Positions 5,646 through 8,595 of a stretch of DNA of 8,595 nucleotides are shown here, piece after piece. Source of the DNA: Planctomycetota bacterium (GTDB lineage: Bacteria > Planctomycetota > UBA11346); contig CANIXE010000074.1 in assembly GCA_947470885.1 (NCBI GenBank), forward strand, positions 1 to 8,595, in the 5' to 3' direction. The translations under genes and the position numbers were made by a program. The notes under the pieces are model-generated. The model did no database searches, was not told where the DNA came from, and saw nothing but the letters and a program-made list of their open reading frames with translations. Within the stretch, counting starts at the first letter, position 1; every line of letters starts with the position of its first letter.

Positions 5646-8595
<2,950 letters not shown>

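Overview
The window is GC-rich (by eye about two thirds G+C) bacterial chromosome with close-packed genes, nearly all on the minus strand. The genes are mostly metabolic. The lineage cannot be fixed from sequence alone. Three traits would fit a planctomycete or another PVC-group bacterium: the divergent secreted CE7-type esterase, the fused SUMT/HemD protein, and the GCGGAGGC-rich intergenic palindrome. This is a guess, not a demonstrated placement.

Layout from left to right. The last 33 codons of a 2-oxo-acid dehydrogenase E2 acyltransferase run into the window on the plus strand (1-102). A convergent intergenic region follows (103-384). It is dominated by an imperfect palindrome of about 140 bp whose outer arms are built from the 8-mer GCGGAGGC. 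Next is a minus-strand pair: a Nudix hydrolase of the Ap4A-hydrolase type (1197-1634) and, overlapping its stop by one base, a tryptophan-rich protein of unknown function (385-1197). A gap of about 350 bp with lower GC (1635-1980) separates this pair from the next gene block.

The second block, also minus strand, reads from the right edge. It starts with carB, the carbamoyl-phosphate synthase large subunit (5646-8595, N-terminus cut by the window edge). After 85 bp carrying a strong hairpin comes a secreted esterase of the acetyl-xylan-esterase superfamily (4238-5560). Then come a two-helix small membrane protein (3950-4216), a bifunctional uroporphyrinogen-III methyltransferase/synthase (2433-3950) and a two-helix membrane protein (1981-2436). 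The last three genes overlap by 1 and 4 bases (TGATG, GTGA), so they are almost certainly co-translated.

Functionally, carB supplies carbamoyl phosphate for pyrimidines and arginine. The cobA-hemD fusion converts hydroxymethylbilane to uroporphyrinogen III and then to precorrin-2, the branch point to siroheme and cobalamin. The Nudix enzyme would clear dinucleoside polyphosphates. I see no defence, secretion-system, CRISPR or phage signature, and no convincing undescribed system. The points most worth a second look are the palindromic element, the altered CE7 motifs in the esterase, and the unknown genes coupled to known enzymes.
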